Assembly: GCA_023429265.1 (NCBI GenBank) | Contig: JAEYVS010000208.1 | Coordinates: forward strand, 1-11,329 | Length of the DNA: 11,329 nt | Source of the DNA: Bacteroidota bacterium | Lineage (GTDB): Bacteria; Bacteroidota; Ignavibacteria; Tepidaquicellales; Tepidaquicellaceae | Direction of reading: 5' to 3' | Part shown: positions 1 through 7,695 of the stretch, in pieces | How the letters are laid out: each line of letters starts with the position of its first letter | Numbering within the stretch: position 1 is the stretch's first letter | Position numbers and translations under genes: made by a program | The notes under the pieces: generated by a model | Seen by the model: the letters and a program-made list of their open reading frames with translations, nothing else | The model's database searches: none | What the model was told of the DNA's origin: nothing

Positions 1-5
1 AGAAT

Positions 6-1655
6 TTGACCAGATACATTAAAATAATATTTGTACTTGCTCTGTTGTTTGCAGGTGAAGCAGCTAACGCACAGAATAATTTTGTGTTCCTGTTCGATAA
101 TTCCGGCAGTATGTCGGGTTATTACAGGAAGGAGAACAGCACATTCAAATTATTTTCCCGCGCATTAATCAAGAACTCCGTGAAGCAGGGAGATAATGCA
201 GATGTGATGCTTTTTACGAAGACCGAGCCGGACCGGGGGATGGAGTCGCCAAAGACCATATTCAGCGGAAGCTCTGATGAGCTTTCAATAGACCAGGTGA
301 TGGGACTGATTCAGTTGCTGAGGGCGGCGGACGGTCGTACCGGGAGAACCGACCTCATTGAAGCACTGGATAAAGGTATTAACGCGCTCGATAATGAGAA
401 GGGTATCATCTGGCTGGTTACAGATAATATTAATGATAACAGCGGTACTGGTGATTCATCCTATCAGAATACACTGGATTTTTACCAGAGACTAAGGTCA
501 GACGGGAATATCCAGAAGATATTATTATACCCGATACCCGAGGTCATAATAGAGGATGGGGATACCGCAAAGGGATTTGTGGTTTATGGAATAGTGTACT
601 CTCCGGAACCGGTAAGTCAGGCAGAACTCGATCAATATGACGGAATCCTCAGAGGTGTGGGAATTAAACAAAAGCCCATAACATTAAAACCGCTTGACAT
701 AGGCACCATTGTGCTTCTGCCGAAGAAAACCCAGAGCAAGGTCGCTCCTGCAAAGCTGTATTTCGATGGTAAGACTTTAAGAGGATTTGATTTTGAGGAA
801 GGGCAGCCCATCAAGGAGGTTTTTAATGACCTTTCCTTAAAATCAAATCTTTACCCGTACATCATAAAGAGCGCGAAGCTGAACGTGAGGCTTGAGAATT
901 TTTCGTCATCAGATTATTCCGTGAAATCGATGGGTACTCAGACCATTACCCCTTCCACAGTTAGCAACGTTTCCCCGGAAGGCGAAGTGACGGGCTTTGC
1001 TGTAACATTTAATATGCCGGAGATTTCCCCGAACTTCTCATTTAACACAATATTCAAGGAAGATTTTACGGTTGGCGGCAATCTCATCCTTGAGGTTTCC
1101 GAGGTGGAGATTGAGTTGGACGAGGCTTATATGGAGCAGTTCAGGCAGCTCTTCGCATTACAGACTGTACCGGAGATATTCCAGCCGGTGCTGAAGGATA
1201 AAAAGATAACAACAGATATTCCTCTCGAGATCAGGATATTGTATGGTCCCTGGAGGATGTTCGTGCTTATAGGGCTGATAGCTCTAATACTGGTAATAAT
1301 AGCTCTGGCCGCATACCTGCTTTTCAAAAAGAGGTGCTTTGGTTTAAAGATAAATAATGAGGATGAATTGAGTGTATGTCTGACAGCTTTTTCATCATAT
1401 TCGGTATCGGATGGATATTCACCGGAGCTGGGAAAGATCAAAAAATCCTTGTTCGGTGACCTGAGCTTTAAGTATTCAAAGTTCACATCCACGCCCGGAC
1501 GTAGTGTGAAGCTAGTGGAAGACCTGCCGATTGAGATAGATTATGAAGACCAGGACCTGAAGCCTCAGAAAATTACATTGACCATAACAAACTCGGCAAA
1601 AGCGTCCTCAGGCGGAGATGAGCATTTCGGCGAAGGGCTTTCGGATTTTTATTAA
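6..1655 (+). CDS. Secreted, membrane-anchored von Willebrand factor A (VWA) domain protein
   Basis: The 549-residue protein opens with a Sec signal peptide (residues 1-22, hydrophobic core IIFVLALLFAG, likely cleavage at ANA-Q). A VWA fold follows directly. Its MIDAS metal site looks complete: D31-N-S33-G-S35, T115 in GRTD, and D140 in LVTDN. Residues about 200-410 are a beta-rich region I cannot assign. One transmembrane helix (about 419-440) is followed by KKR and a tail of about 108 residues. The predicted topology puts the VWA part in the periplasm and the tail in the cytoplasm. VWA domains bind protein ligands through a divalent metal, so a role in protein-protein contact at the envelope is likely, but the partner is unknown. 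The start is TTG at 6-8. The signal peptide begins right there, so I accept it, but only 5 bases precede it and no upstream stop is visible, so a start outside the window cannot be excluded. The stop is TAA, and 86 nt separate it from the next gene. Confidence 0.8.
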   Translation: MTRYIKIIFVLALLFAGEAANAQNNFVFLFDNSGSMSGYYRKENSTFKLFSRALIKNSVKQGDNADVMLFTKTEPDRGMESPKTIFSGSSDELSIDQVMGLIQLLRAADGRTGRTDLIEALDKGINALDNEKGIIWLVTDNINDNSGTGDSSYQNTLDFYQRLRSDGNIQKILLYPIPEVIIEDGDTAKGFVVYGIVYSPEPVSQAELDQYDGILRGVGIKQKPITLKPLDIGTIVLLPKKTQSKVAPAKLYFDGKTLRGFDFEEGQPIKEVFNDLSLKSNLYPYIIKSAKLNVRLENFSSSDYSVKSMGTQTITPSTVSNVSPEGEVTGFAVTFNMPEISPNFSFNTIFKEDFTVGGNLILEVSEVEIELDEAYMEQFRQLFALQTVPEIFQPVLKDKKITTDIPLEIRILYGPWRMFVLIGLIALILVIIALAAYLLFKKRCFGLKINNEDELSVCLTAFSSYSVSDGYSPELGKIKKSLFGDLSFKYSKFTSTPGRSVKLVEDLPIEIDYEDQDLKPQKITLTITNSAKASSGGDEHFGEGLSDFY

Positions 1656-1663
1656 ACAGTCAA

Positions 1664-1694
1664 TTTAATAATTATAAAATTAATGATATATTTG
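1664..1694 (+). promoter_or_regulatory. Candidate Bacteroidota-type promoter for the outer-membrane barrel gene
   Basis: TATATTTG at 1687-1694 matches the Bacteroidota -7 consensus TAnnTTTG exactly. TTTA at 1664-1667 is one base from the -33 TTTG, with a 19-nt spacer, which fits the consensus spacing. A start of transcription near 1700 would leave an untranslated leader of about 40 nt before the TTG start at 1742. The region is AT-rich, so a chance match is possible. Confidence 0.42.
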
Positions 1695-1741
1695 ATGAAT
1701 ATTTACGGTATATGAGGCGCTAAAACATACATCAGTACCAT

Positions 1742-4700
1742 TTGAGAAAGATATTAAATATCGTATTATTCGTAATGTTATTTCCCGGGGCATACTCCTT
1801 TGCCCAGGACAATCCCAATAGTTTTTCATTTAATACCTCCATAGGAAGTAAAGACACATCCATAAACATTGGAAACCAGTTCCTCATTCAGTATTCCGAA
1901 AAGCTTAGATTAGATTCAGTTGAGCTTGCTCCGTTAACCGATTACAGAGTGGATTACAGGTATGGCATAATTGATCTGGCAGATGGGTTGTTCACCAAGT
2001 ATAATCTCGACACTACGCAGAAATATTCGCTGAGTGTGGAGTATGACGTGTTTCCGTATAAATTCCCTGATGAATACTCCAATTTTGATCTTACGATAGA
2101 AACGGATACCATAACCGGGGATACAGTACAGATCGCTACTCAGCGTGTAGATTTTTTCGAGAATTTATTTGAAGGTACACAGCTTGAGAAATCAGGGAGC
2201 TTGTTCAGGGGTTTTACTTTCGGTTCGAATAGAGATGTGACATTGAATTCAGGTTTCAGGCTTCAGATGAATGGTAAGATATCCGATGATGTAGAGATCA
2301 CGGCAGCGCTAACCGATGAGGATACCCCGATACAGCCGGAGGGTAATACCCAGAAGCTTCAGGAGCTGGATAAAGTGTTTATCGAGCTAAAGAGTAAGAA
2401 TGTAACTTCGACAATCGGGGACATAGACATTAACCTGCATAACAGCGAGTTTATAAATTTTACCCGTAAGATACAGGGGGCGAAGGGATTCGGTGATTTT
2501 GGATTCGGGGACCTCTTCTTTGCGGGAGCGGTATCGCGCGGCAAGTTCGCCAGCAACCAGTTCAATGGACTGGATGGAGTGCAGGGTCCGTACCGTTTGG
2601 TGGGGAATGATAATGAAGTTAATATTCTCATCCTTTCCGGTACGGAAAGAGTTTATCTCGACGGGATACTGATGTTAAGGGGAGAGAATGCAGATTATGT
2701 GATCGATTACGGAATAGGTGAGATTACTTTTACCAATCAGAGGATTATTAATAGCCAGTCCAGGATAGTTGTGGATTTTGAGTATTCGGACAGGCGTTAT
2801 TCAAGGACGATGCTGGCAGGTAATGGAAATACAGCCATTCTGAATAAAGATTTTACGCTGGGAGTCACCTACATTAATGAATTTGACAGTAAGGAAAGTA
2901 CGATAGATTTTGAGCTTACAGACCAGGATAAGAGGATACTCGAGCAGGCGGGCAGCAACAGGTTCTCCGCTACCAGGTCAGGTGTAACTTTTGTTGGGGT
3001 CGATACCACCACCGGCATAGGGAATGGTTTTTATGTATATGTGCAGGACTCTGTGACGAGCGCCGGGACGGTGTCTTTTTACCGTTTTGCTCCGGGAACG
3101 GACAGTTCGGTATACCAGGTTGCATTTTCATTCGTAGGCGCAGGCAATGGTAATTATGTTAAGCGGAGCACTTTTCAGTATGATTTTGCGGGGATAAAAG
3201 GCGGCAATTATGATACGATAGTATTCATACCCATTCCGACAGCTTACCAGGTAGGTAATCTCAACCTTACGTATTCTCCGGGACGTACAAAGGAGTTCGT
3301 AGCAAATCTGGAAACAGCATATTCATACCTGGATGGAAATTTATATTCACAGGATCCCACCAGCAAGGAGGGTGGTTTAGCGCTCACGGGCTCCATAGGG
3401 TACAATAAGAATAATTTCAGATTCCTGGGGATGGATATGAGAAATTTTAATGTCAGCTTTGAGAACAGGGTAATAAATAAGGAATTTAATTCACTCGACA
3501 GAATAAACCCGGTGGAATTCAACCGTGACTTTAACGTACTCGACTCGAGCAAAGTAACGGAAAACCTGAGGCAGGGGAATCTGACTTTTGCGCCTGCGGA
3601 GTATCTGAGGCTGGATTATAATTTCGGACAGTTATTGAGAGGTGACATATTTAATTCAGTCAGAAATATTGGAAGTATAAAGTTTAACGGCGATTCTCTC
3701 GGGCTTCCTTTCGCGAGCTATGCAATGGAAATCCTGAACAGCAGTTATACACCGCTTTCTCTGGACGGAACCTGGATAAAGCACGCGGCAGAGCTGGGTT
3801 ACAGGAAACCTTTTGGCGGGGATGCATTCACAAATCCTTACCTGGAAGTAAAAGTTACTTACTTCAATGAAGACAAGCAGGACAAGATCCTTACCGCGTC
3901 CTCAGACAGTCTGCAGGCAAGCAGCTTTGCCGACTTTGTCATTGCTCCAAGTGTATCCGTAAATAACATTTTTAATTTCGACCTGTTCGCGGAATATTCT
4001 TACCGTAAGGATAAGGAGGACTACCTGGGAAGATTTATCGACCTGTCGAATACTTATACCCAGAGATTTGGATTTGCATATAAGGGGATCAGGTGGCTCT
4101 CTATCGGCGGTGATGTAGGTATCCAGGATAAGCAGTATTCAAACGAAGCAATACAGATTGGCAATACCGATAACCTTGCAGTGCTGGTTAATTCACAGGT
4201 CAGAATAGATCCATTTGACGGAGGACTGAGGACGGATTTGTACTATAAAGTTGCAAGCGAGCGTACTGCTAAGATAGAGAGGTTATTCGTATTTGTAGGG
4301 GTAGGTCAGGGTAATTACAGGTACGTGGGTGACCTGAATAATAACGGGCTTCAGGATGAGAATGAATTCGAACTGACTAACTACGATGGGGACTATGTGA
4401 GGCTGAATATTCCTCTTGATGAATTCTTTCCTACTGTAGCTTTGAATACCTCTGCCAGACTAAATTTTAAACCGGCAAAATTCTTTAATGTAAGGGCTGG
4501 CACCATTTTCGGAGATATTTTTAATAACCTTAGTTTTGAGTCGATATTCAGGGTAGATGAAAAAAGTAAGGATCCAAATACTGATAATGTTTATTTCGTA
4601 CGGTTGAATACATTCCTTAATGATTCAAATACCATACAGGGTTTGCAGGTACTCCAGCAGGACATAAATGTATTCGAGAATAATCCGGATTACTCATTAA

Positions 4701-5287
4701 GGCTGAGATTCCTTCAGCAGCGTGGCGGCAACCAGCTTAGCGTGGGAAATGAAAATTCTCTCAGGATAGAAAAATCTGCCAGGATTAAACTGGCATTAAC
4801 TGAAGACATCGGTACCCAGCTTGATTATTATAATATCGTAGATAGAAGCATTATCCCGGTGATCTCTATCCGCAATAGGAATGTCACTACAGACCAGACT
4901 ACCATGGATTTTTCTTACAATCCCATCCCCGAAGTGGAGAGCGGTTTCACTTTTGGATTTGCAAAAGCCAGGGACGTATTTCCATTGATACCCACGGATG
5001 CAGATATCAATCAGCAGATACTGAGGTTTATTTACTCCTTTGTGTCAGCCGGGAGAATAAGGATAGAACTGGAAAGGGATGAAGTCTTACTGAGCAGCAG
5101 TAATGTCATTATTCCTTATGAACTGACTAACGGAAGAGTAGAAGGAAAAAGTTACTTCTGGAGGGCAATATTTGACTATTCCGTCACGAAAAATATCCAG
5201 GCTTCCATTAATTATAACGGCAGGATAGAAGGCAGCCACAGCAAGATAATCCATACAGGTCAGGCGCAGGTGACCGCCTTTTTCTGA
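1742..5287 (+). CDS. Large outer-membrane beta-barrel protein with SprA-like segments
   Basis: The 1181-residue protein has a signal peptide (1-22, ending in SFA-Q). It is dominated by alternating polar/aromatic strands typical of an outer-membrane barrel and ends in VTAFF, a terminal Phe as in Bam-recognised barrels. Residues 152-215 (RGFTFGSNRDVTLNSGF, then NGKISDD and PIQPEGNTQKLQELDKVFIE) and 302-348 (ERVYLDG, then DYVIDYGIGEITF) resemble the repeat units of SprA, the type IX secretion translocon. They resemble even more closely a widespread uncharacterised Bacteroidota outer-membrane family that I recognise from memory. At 1181 residues it is about half the length of SprA, so I do not call it SprA. 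Residues 864-875 (DLNNNGLQDENE) form an EF-hand-like calcium loop with D864, N866, N868, D872 and E875. The start is TTG at 1742: the in-frame ATG at 1712 runs into TAA at 1721, and the signal peptide begins at the TTG. Transport or secretion is inferred, not shown. Confidence 0.78.
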   Translation: MRKILNIVLFVMLFPGAYSFAQDNPNSFSFNTSIGSKDTSINIGNQFLIQYSEKLRLDSVELAPLTDYRVDYRYGIIDLADGLFTKYNLDTTQKYSLSVEYDVFPYKFPDEYSNFDLTIETDTITGDTVQIATQRVDFFENLFEGTQLEKSGSLFRGFTFGSNRDVTLNSGFRLQMNGKISDDVEITAALTDEDTPIQPEGNTQKLQELDKVFIELKSKNVTSTIGDIDINLHNSEFINFTRKIQGAKGFGDFGFGDLFFAGAVSRGKFASNQFNGLDGVQGPYRLVGNDNEVNILILSGTERVYLDGILMLRGENADYVIDYGIGEITFTNQRIINSQSRIVVDFEYSDRRYSRTMLAGNGNTAILNKDFTLGVTYINEFDSKESTIDFELTDQDKRILEQAGSNRFSATRSGVTFVGVDTTTGIGNGFYVYVQDSVTSAGTVSFYRFAPGTDSSVYQVAFSFVGAGNGNYVKRSTFQYDFAGIKGGNYDTIVFIPIPTAYQVGNLNLTYSPGRTKEFVANLETAYSYLDGNLYSQDPTSKEGGLALTGSIGYNKNNFRFLGMDMRNFNVSFENRVINKEFNSLDRINPVEFNRDFNVLDSSKVTENLRQGNLTFAPAEYLRLDYNFGQLLRGDIFNSVRNIGSIKFNGDSLGLPFASYAMEILNSSYTPLSLDGTWIKHAAELGYRKPFGGDAFTNPYLEVKVTYFNEDKQDKILTASSDSLQASSFADFVIAPSVSVNNIFNFDLFAEYSYRKDKEDYLGRFIDLSNTYTQRFGFAYKGIRWLSIGGDVGIQDKQYSNEAIQIGNTDNLAVLVNSQVRIDPFDGGLRTDLYYKVASERTAKIERLFVFVGVGQGNYRYVGDLNNNGLQDENEFELTNYDGDYVRLNIPLDEFFPTVALNTSARLNFKPAKFFNVRAGTIFGDIFNNLSFESIFRVDEKSKDPNTDNVYFVRLNTFLNDSNTIQGLQVLQQDINVFENNPDYSLRLRFLQQRGGNQLSVGNENSLRIEKSARIKLALTEDIGTQLDYYNIVDRSIIPVISIRNRNVTTDQTTMDFSYNPIPEVESGFTFGFAKARDVFPLIPTDADINQQILRFIYSFVSAGRIRIELERDEVLLSSSNVIIPYELTNGRVEGKSYFWRAIFDYSVTKNIQASINYNGRIEGSHSKIIHTGQAQVTAFF

Positions 5288-5291
5288 TACT

Positions 5292-5321
5292 GCCATAACC
5301 AACTAATTTGGCACTTTTTTT
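5292..5321 (+). terminator. Weak candidate rho-independent terminator after the barrel gene
   Basis: A short stem lies 4-11 nt after the stop. It can form as CCAA (5299-5302) with TTGG (5308-5311), or as the alternative outer stem GCCA (5292-5295) with TGGC (5309-5312). A run of seven T follows at 5315-5321. The position and T-run fit a terminator, but either stem is only 4 bp and AT-rich, so the call is weak. Confidence 0.32.
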
Positions 5322-5358
5322 GTTGTATCTTTTTCAGGCAGCCATATTTTGAAACCAA

Positions 5359-5391
5359 TTGTAGTCCTGATTTGTCAAATTAATAGATTTG
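5359..5391 (+). promoter_or_regulatory. Candidate Bacteroidota-type promoter for the gene at 5588
   Basis: TAGATTTG at 5384-5391 is an exact TAnnTTTG -7 box. TTG at 5359-5361 is a possible -33 element with a 22-nt spacer, which is at the long end of what is accepted. Transcription from here would give a leader of about 190 nt. The -7 box lies between the arms of the inverted repeat at 5370-5414. Confidence 0.38.
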
Positions 5392-5414
5392 CTTCTACAT
5401 TTAAAATGACAAAT
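5370..5414. repeat. Perfect 8-bp inverted repeat bracketing the candidate promoter
   Basis: ATTTGTCA (5370-5377) and TGACAAAT (5407-5414) are exact reverse complements separated by 29 nt. Pairing stops at the next base on both sides. The spacer contains the TAGATTTG -7 box, so the arms could be half-sites for a regulator or a loose RNA stem. In an AT-rich spacer this may be chance. Confidence 0.4.
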
Positions 5415-5587
5415 AAAAACTGCATTTTATGTATTGTGTAGAATATGCACGATTATTTAAGATATTGTGATATTAGTGCTTTAAAGGTCAATATTTTTTT
5501 ATAAATGAGGAACAATAACCCTAAAAGAAGCTATAAAGAATAGAAGGATACTATTTAGAATAACTCTAAAAACTCTTGAAATTTTAG

Positions 5588-7153
5588 ATGCCCGATAAAA
5601 AGACAAATAAAGATTCGCATGAAAAAGGCGATAATGAAGTAAAAAAGGACCTTGATCAAAAACTTCAGGATGAAAATGAAAATAAGCCTGAAGATGAGAA
5701 GATAAAATCTTCCTCAAACATCTCTTCAAAAGAAAAAACCCCGGATTCCAAAAAGGAAGTGAAGACCGCAAAGGTTTCCATTATTAAAAGCAAAGGTAAG
5801 GAAGAGGAAACGAAGCCGGAGGATAAATCTGATCCTGAAAGTACATCTAAAGAAATTTCCAAAGCTGAGGGAAAGTCGGAGAATGTGTCTGAAGACAAAT
5901 CATCTGACAAAAAAGATCAGCCTGCTGACAGTAATTACCAGGTGAGTCTCGTAGATGAAAATACCCTTAAGATAAAGATCAAAACCGATAAAGGTGTCTC
6001 CCTCAATTCCACCGTTGGCGGGAAGAATGTCCTGCCTGATGAAGTTGAAGGAATTTTGAATAAGTTGGGTTCCGGTAAAGATGGTGAAATAGAGATTGAG
6101 ATATCCATAAATCCGGAAAAGAAGACACCGGAGGATAATGCATCTGTAGTTGAAAAAGATGATTCAAAGAACGTTTCCGGACAGAAGGATACACCGGGAG
6201 TGCTTTTACCCAATCCTGAAGTAAAGGATATTGTAAATAAACCTTTTCCTCTAGTAGAAGAAATTGTACTTACTGATGAAGAGCAGCTCCGTGAAAAGAT
6301 TGGCAGAAAAAGCCCGTTTAACGTTTCAAAACGTATCTATGCACAGAATTTTCAGATAGGTATTATTGGCGGTGTAATAGTTTACCTTATTGCGGTTTTT
6401 TCATTTTATGCATATGGATCAAAGCAGAAGATAGTTGAACCTGAACCTCAGCAGAGACTGATAGTGCTGCAGGACCTGCCGGACCCAAAAATTAATCTGG
6501 AAAACATTGAAGATCCGAATGCGCCGCCCGAAGAAGAAGTGGAAAATGATGAGACAAGCGTTCCAAAAAGAATTCCTACTATCAGGCGAAATTACAATTC
6601 TCCGGTTGTGAAAAGGCCTCAATCTGAGAATAATACACTTGATACAAACCTGACATCGGATTCGACCGGTAATTTAGCCGATACGAATGTTACAAAAGAT
6701 ACGTCTACTGCATCAGGGAATAATGTGGCGGATTCGCTAATGAACGAGTACTCAGGCGATGCGATTGGAATAAAGATGAGGTATCCTAATTCCTGGGTGG
6801 TGAGAGATCCTTCCAGCATAAACACAAACCTTCCTGAAAACTCAGGGCTTGTGCTTGCTGACACTACAATCGCCCAGGGAGATATGAATTTATTCATCCA
6901 TATCGATAATGACGGTGAGGACTTTAAGAAGGATAAATTCAGTATCCCATTTGAAATGGAAGATTCAACATTGACCGCTTTTACGGCTGACATAAGAAAT
7001 GAAGGCGGAAGAAATATTTACAGGTTCTATGTGTATGGGAAAGAAAAAAAGCTATTCATTGAAGCAAGTATCAGGGAAAAACATTTTGAATCTTATAAAC
7101 CGGTTGTAGAATCAGTTGTAAGGTCATTGTCCTTTCCTCCTAAACCAAGCTAA
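5588..7153 (+). CDS. Single-pass envelope protein: charged cytoplasmic region, TonB-like linker, C-terminal PsbP-like domain
   Basis: The gene starts at ATG 5588 and encodes 521 residues. Residues 1-110 are low-complexity and highly charged: 74 of 110 are K, E, D or S. A compact, possibly folded segment follows at about 116-178 (TLKIKIKTDKG, then GGKNVLPDEVEGILNKLG). A basic patch (KRIY, about 248-251) precedes one transmembrane helix at about 257-277, which by the positive-inside rule puts the N-terminus in the cytoplasm. Beyond it lie EPEPQQ, DLPDP and DPNAPPEEEVEN, a Pro/Glu-rich stretch like the linker of TonB proteins. A Ser/Thr/Asn-rich linker (345-385) leads to a C-terminal domain at 392-515. 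That domain has MRYPNSWVV at its start and VVESVVRSLSF at its end, the pattern I associate with PsbP-like/DUF1795-type domains. It has no TonB C-terminal fold that I can recognise. The function is unknown; an energy-coupling or lipid/protein-binding envelope role is only inference. It faces ndk across a shared terminator. Confidence 0.72.
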   Translation: MPDKKTNKDSHEKGDNEVKKDLDQKLQDENENKPEDEKIKSSSNISSKEKTPDSKKEVKTAKVSIIKSKGKEEETKPEDKSDPESTSKEISKAEGKSENVSEDKSSDKKDQPADSNYQVSLVDENTLKIKIKTDKGVSLNSTVGGKNVLPDEVEGILNKLGSGKDGEIEIEISINPEKKTPEDNASVVEKDDSKNVSGQKDTPGVLLPNPEVKDIVNKPFPLVEEIVLTDEEQLREKIGRKSPFNVSKRIYAQNFQIGIIGGVIVYLIAVFSFYAYGSKQKIVEPEPQQRLIVLQDLPDPKINLENIEDPNAPPEEEVENDETSVPKRIPTIRRNYNSPVVKRPQSENNTLDTNLTSDSTGNLADTNVTKDTSTASGNNVADSLMNEYSGDAIGIKMRYPNSWVVRDPSSINTNLPENSGLVLADTTIAQGDMNLFIHIDNDGEDFKKDKFSIPFEMEDSTLTAFTADIRNEGGRNIYRFYVYGKEKKLFIEASIREKHFESYKPVVESVVRSLSFPPKPS

Positions 7154-7176
7154 AGTTTTAAAAAAAATATATAATG

Positions 7177-7210
7177 AAAAAGGCTCCCTAATTAAAGTTA
7201 AGCAGCCTTT
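7177..7210. terminator. Bidirectional rho-independent terminator between convergent genes
   Basis: AAAGGCT (7179-7185) pairs perfectly with AGCCTTT (7204-7210), with an 18-nt loop that can add a short inner TAA/TTA pair. Read on the - strand, the stem runs directly into five T (complement of 7177-7181), giving a good terminator for the ndk operon. On the + strand it ends the gene at 5588-7153, with only TTTCTTG following. It lies between two converging genes, exactly where a shared terminator is expected. Confidence 0.72.
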
Positions 7211-7229
7211 CTTGTTTAAAAGTATAAAC

Positions 7230-7634
7230 TTACAGGTTAGGGAAGAAGAACTTTACTTCTCTTTCTCCATTTTCCACAGAGTCAGATCCGTGAGCAGCGT
7301 TTTCAGCTTTGGAATCCGCGAATAATTTTCTGATAGTACCTTCTTCCGCTTCGGCAGGGTCAGTAGCGCCAATGAGCTTTCTCCAGTCTGCAACAGCGTT
7401 ATCTTTTTCAAGCGCGATTGGAATACAAGCGCCTGATGTCATAAAATCAACTAATTCCCCGTAAAACGGTCTTTCTTTGTGAACTTCGTAAAATTCCTGC
7501 GCCTGTTCTTTTGTCAGGTTCATCTGTTCCATTCCTAAGATGTTAAATCCGTTATCCAGTATCATCTGAATGATATTACCCTGGACTTTCTTTTTTACTG
7601 CGTCAGGTTTAATAATGCAAAGAGTTTTTTCCAT
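7230..7634 (-). CDS. ndk: Nucleoside diphosphate kinase
   Basis: This cytosolic enzyme moves the gamma-phosphate of ATP to other (deoxy)nucleoside diphosphates through a phosphohistidine, balancing the NTP pools. At 134 residues it is near the usual bacterial length of about 140. The opening KTLCIIKPDAV carries the conserved lysine K9. R85 lies in the WRKLIGATDP motif and RPFYGELV is present. The active-site signature NAAHGSDS places the catalytic histidine at H115. The start is ATG at 7634. An AAAGGA Shine-Dalgarno-like stretch lies about 13 nt upstream, which is rather far. It is the last gene of the - strand cluster, 61 nt after the PBP gene and just ahead of the terminator at 7177-7210. 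The assignment is secure. Confidence 0.97.
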   Translation of the reverse strand: MEKTLCIIKPDAVKKKVQGNIIQMILDNGFNILGMEQMNLTKEQAQEFYEVHKERPFYGELVDFMTSGACIPIALEKDNAVADWRKLIGATDPAEAEEGTIRKLFADSKAENAAHGSDSVENGEREVKFFFPNL

Positions 7635-7654
7635 CAGGAAATACTTATCCTTTC

Positions 7655-7669
7655 TTATAAAATTTATAA
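7655..7669. repeat. 15-nt perfect AT palindrome in the PBP-ndk gap
   Basis: TTATAAA (7655-7661) and TTTATAA (7663-7669) are exact reverse complements around a single A. The palindrome lies about 20 nt upstream of the ndk start. It could be part of an ndk promoter or an operator, but it is made only of A and T, so chance is a real possibility. Confidence 0.3.
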
Positions 7670-7695
7670 ATAGTTTTGAGAATCAAAATATTGTA

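Larger units (their letters stand above)
5288..5587. other. 300-bp intergenic region between the barrel gene and the TonB-topology gene
   Basis: This AT-rich spacer holds the weak terminator, the promoter candidate and the inverted repeat listed separately. The stretch from 5415 to 5587 shows no RNA gene or credible reading frame. The only small frame I followed, ATG at 5505 to TAG at 5543, encodes 12 residues with no recognisable feature. No Shine-Dalgarno precedes the ATG at 5588, which is usual in Bacteroidota. Confidence 0.5.

Noticed and set aside
1712..1723. In-frame ATG upstream of the barrel gene as an alternative start
   Set aside because: It is closed by TAA at 1721 after three codons, so it cannot be the start of the gene.
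1742..5287. Calling the large barrel gene sprA
   Set aside because: It is about half the expected length, and the similarity is limited to short segments that also occur in an uncharacterised Bacteroidota family.
5505..5543. Short reading frame (12 codons) in the 300-bp intergenic region
   Set aside because: It is very short, has no ribosome site or recognisable peptide, and is not more than expected by chance in AT-rich DNA.
5588..7153. Calling the protein TonB
   Set aside because: The membrane helix and Pro/Glu linker fit, but the C-terminal domain does not resemble the TonB domain that contacts outer-membrane receptors.
7635..7695. A TAnnTTTG promoter for ndk in the PBP-ndk gap
   Set aside because: The nearest match has the wrong internal spacing, so I could not support a promoter.
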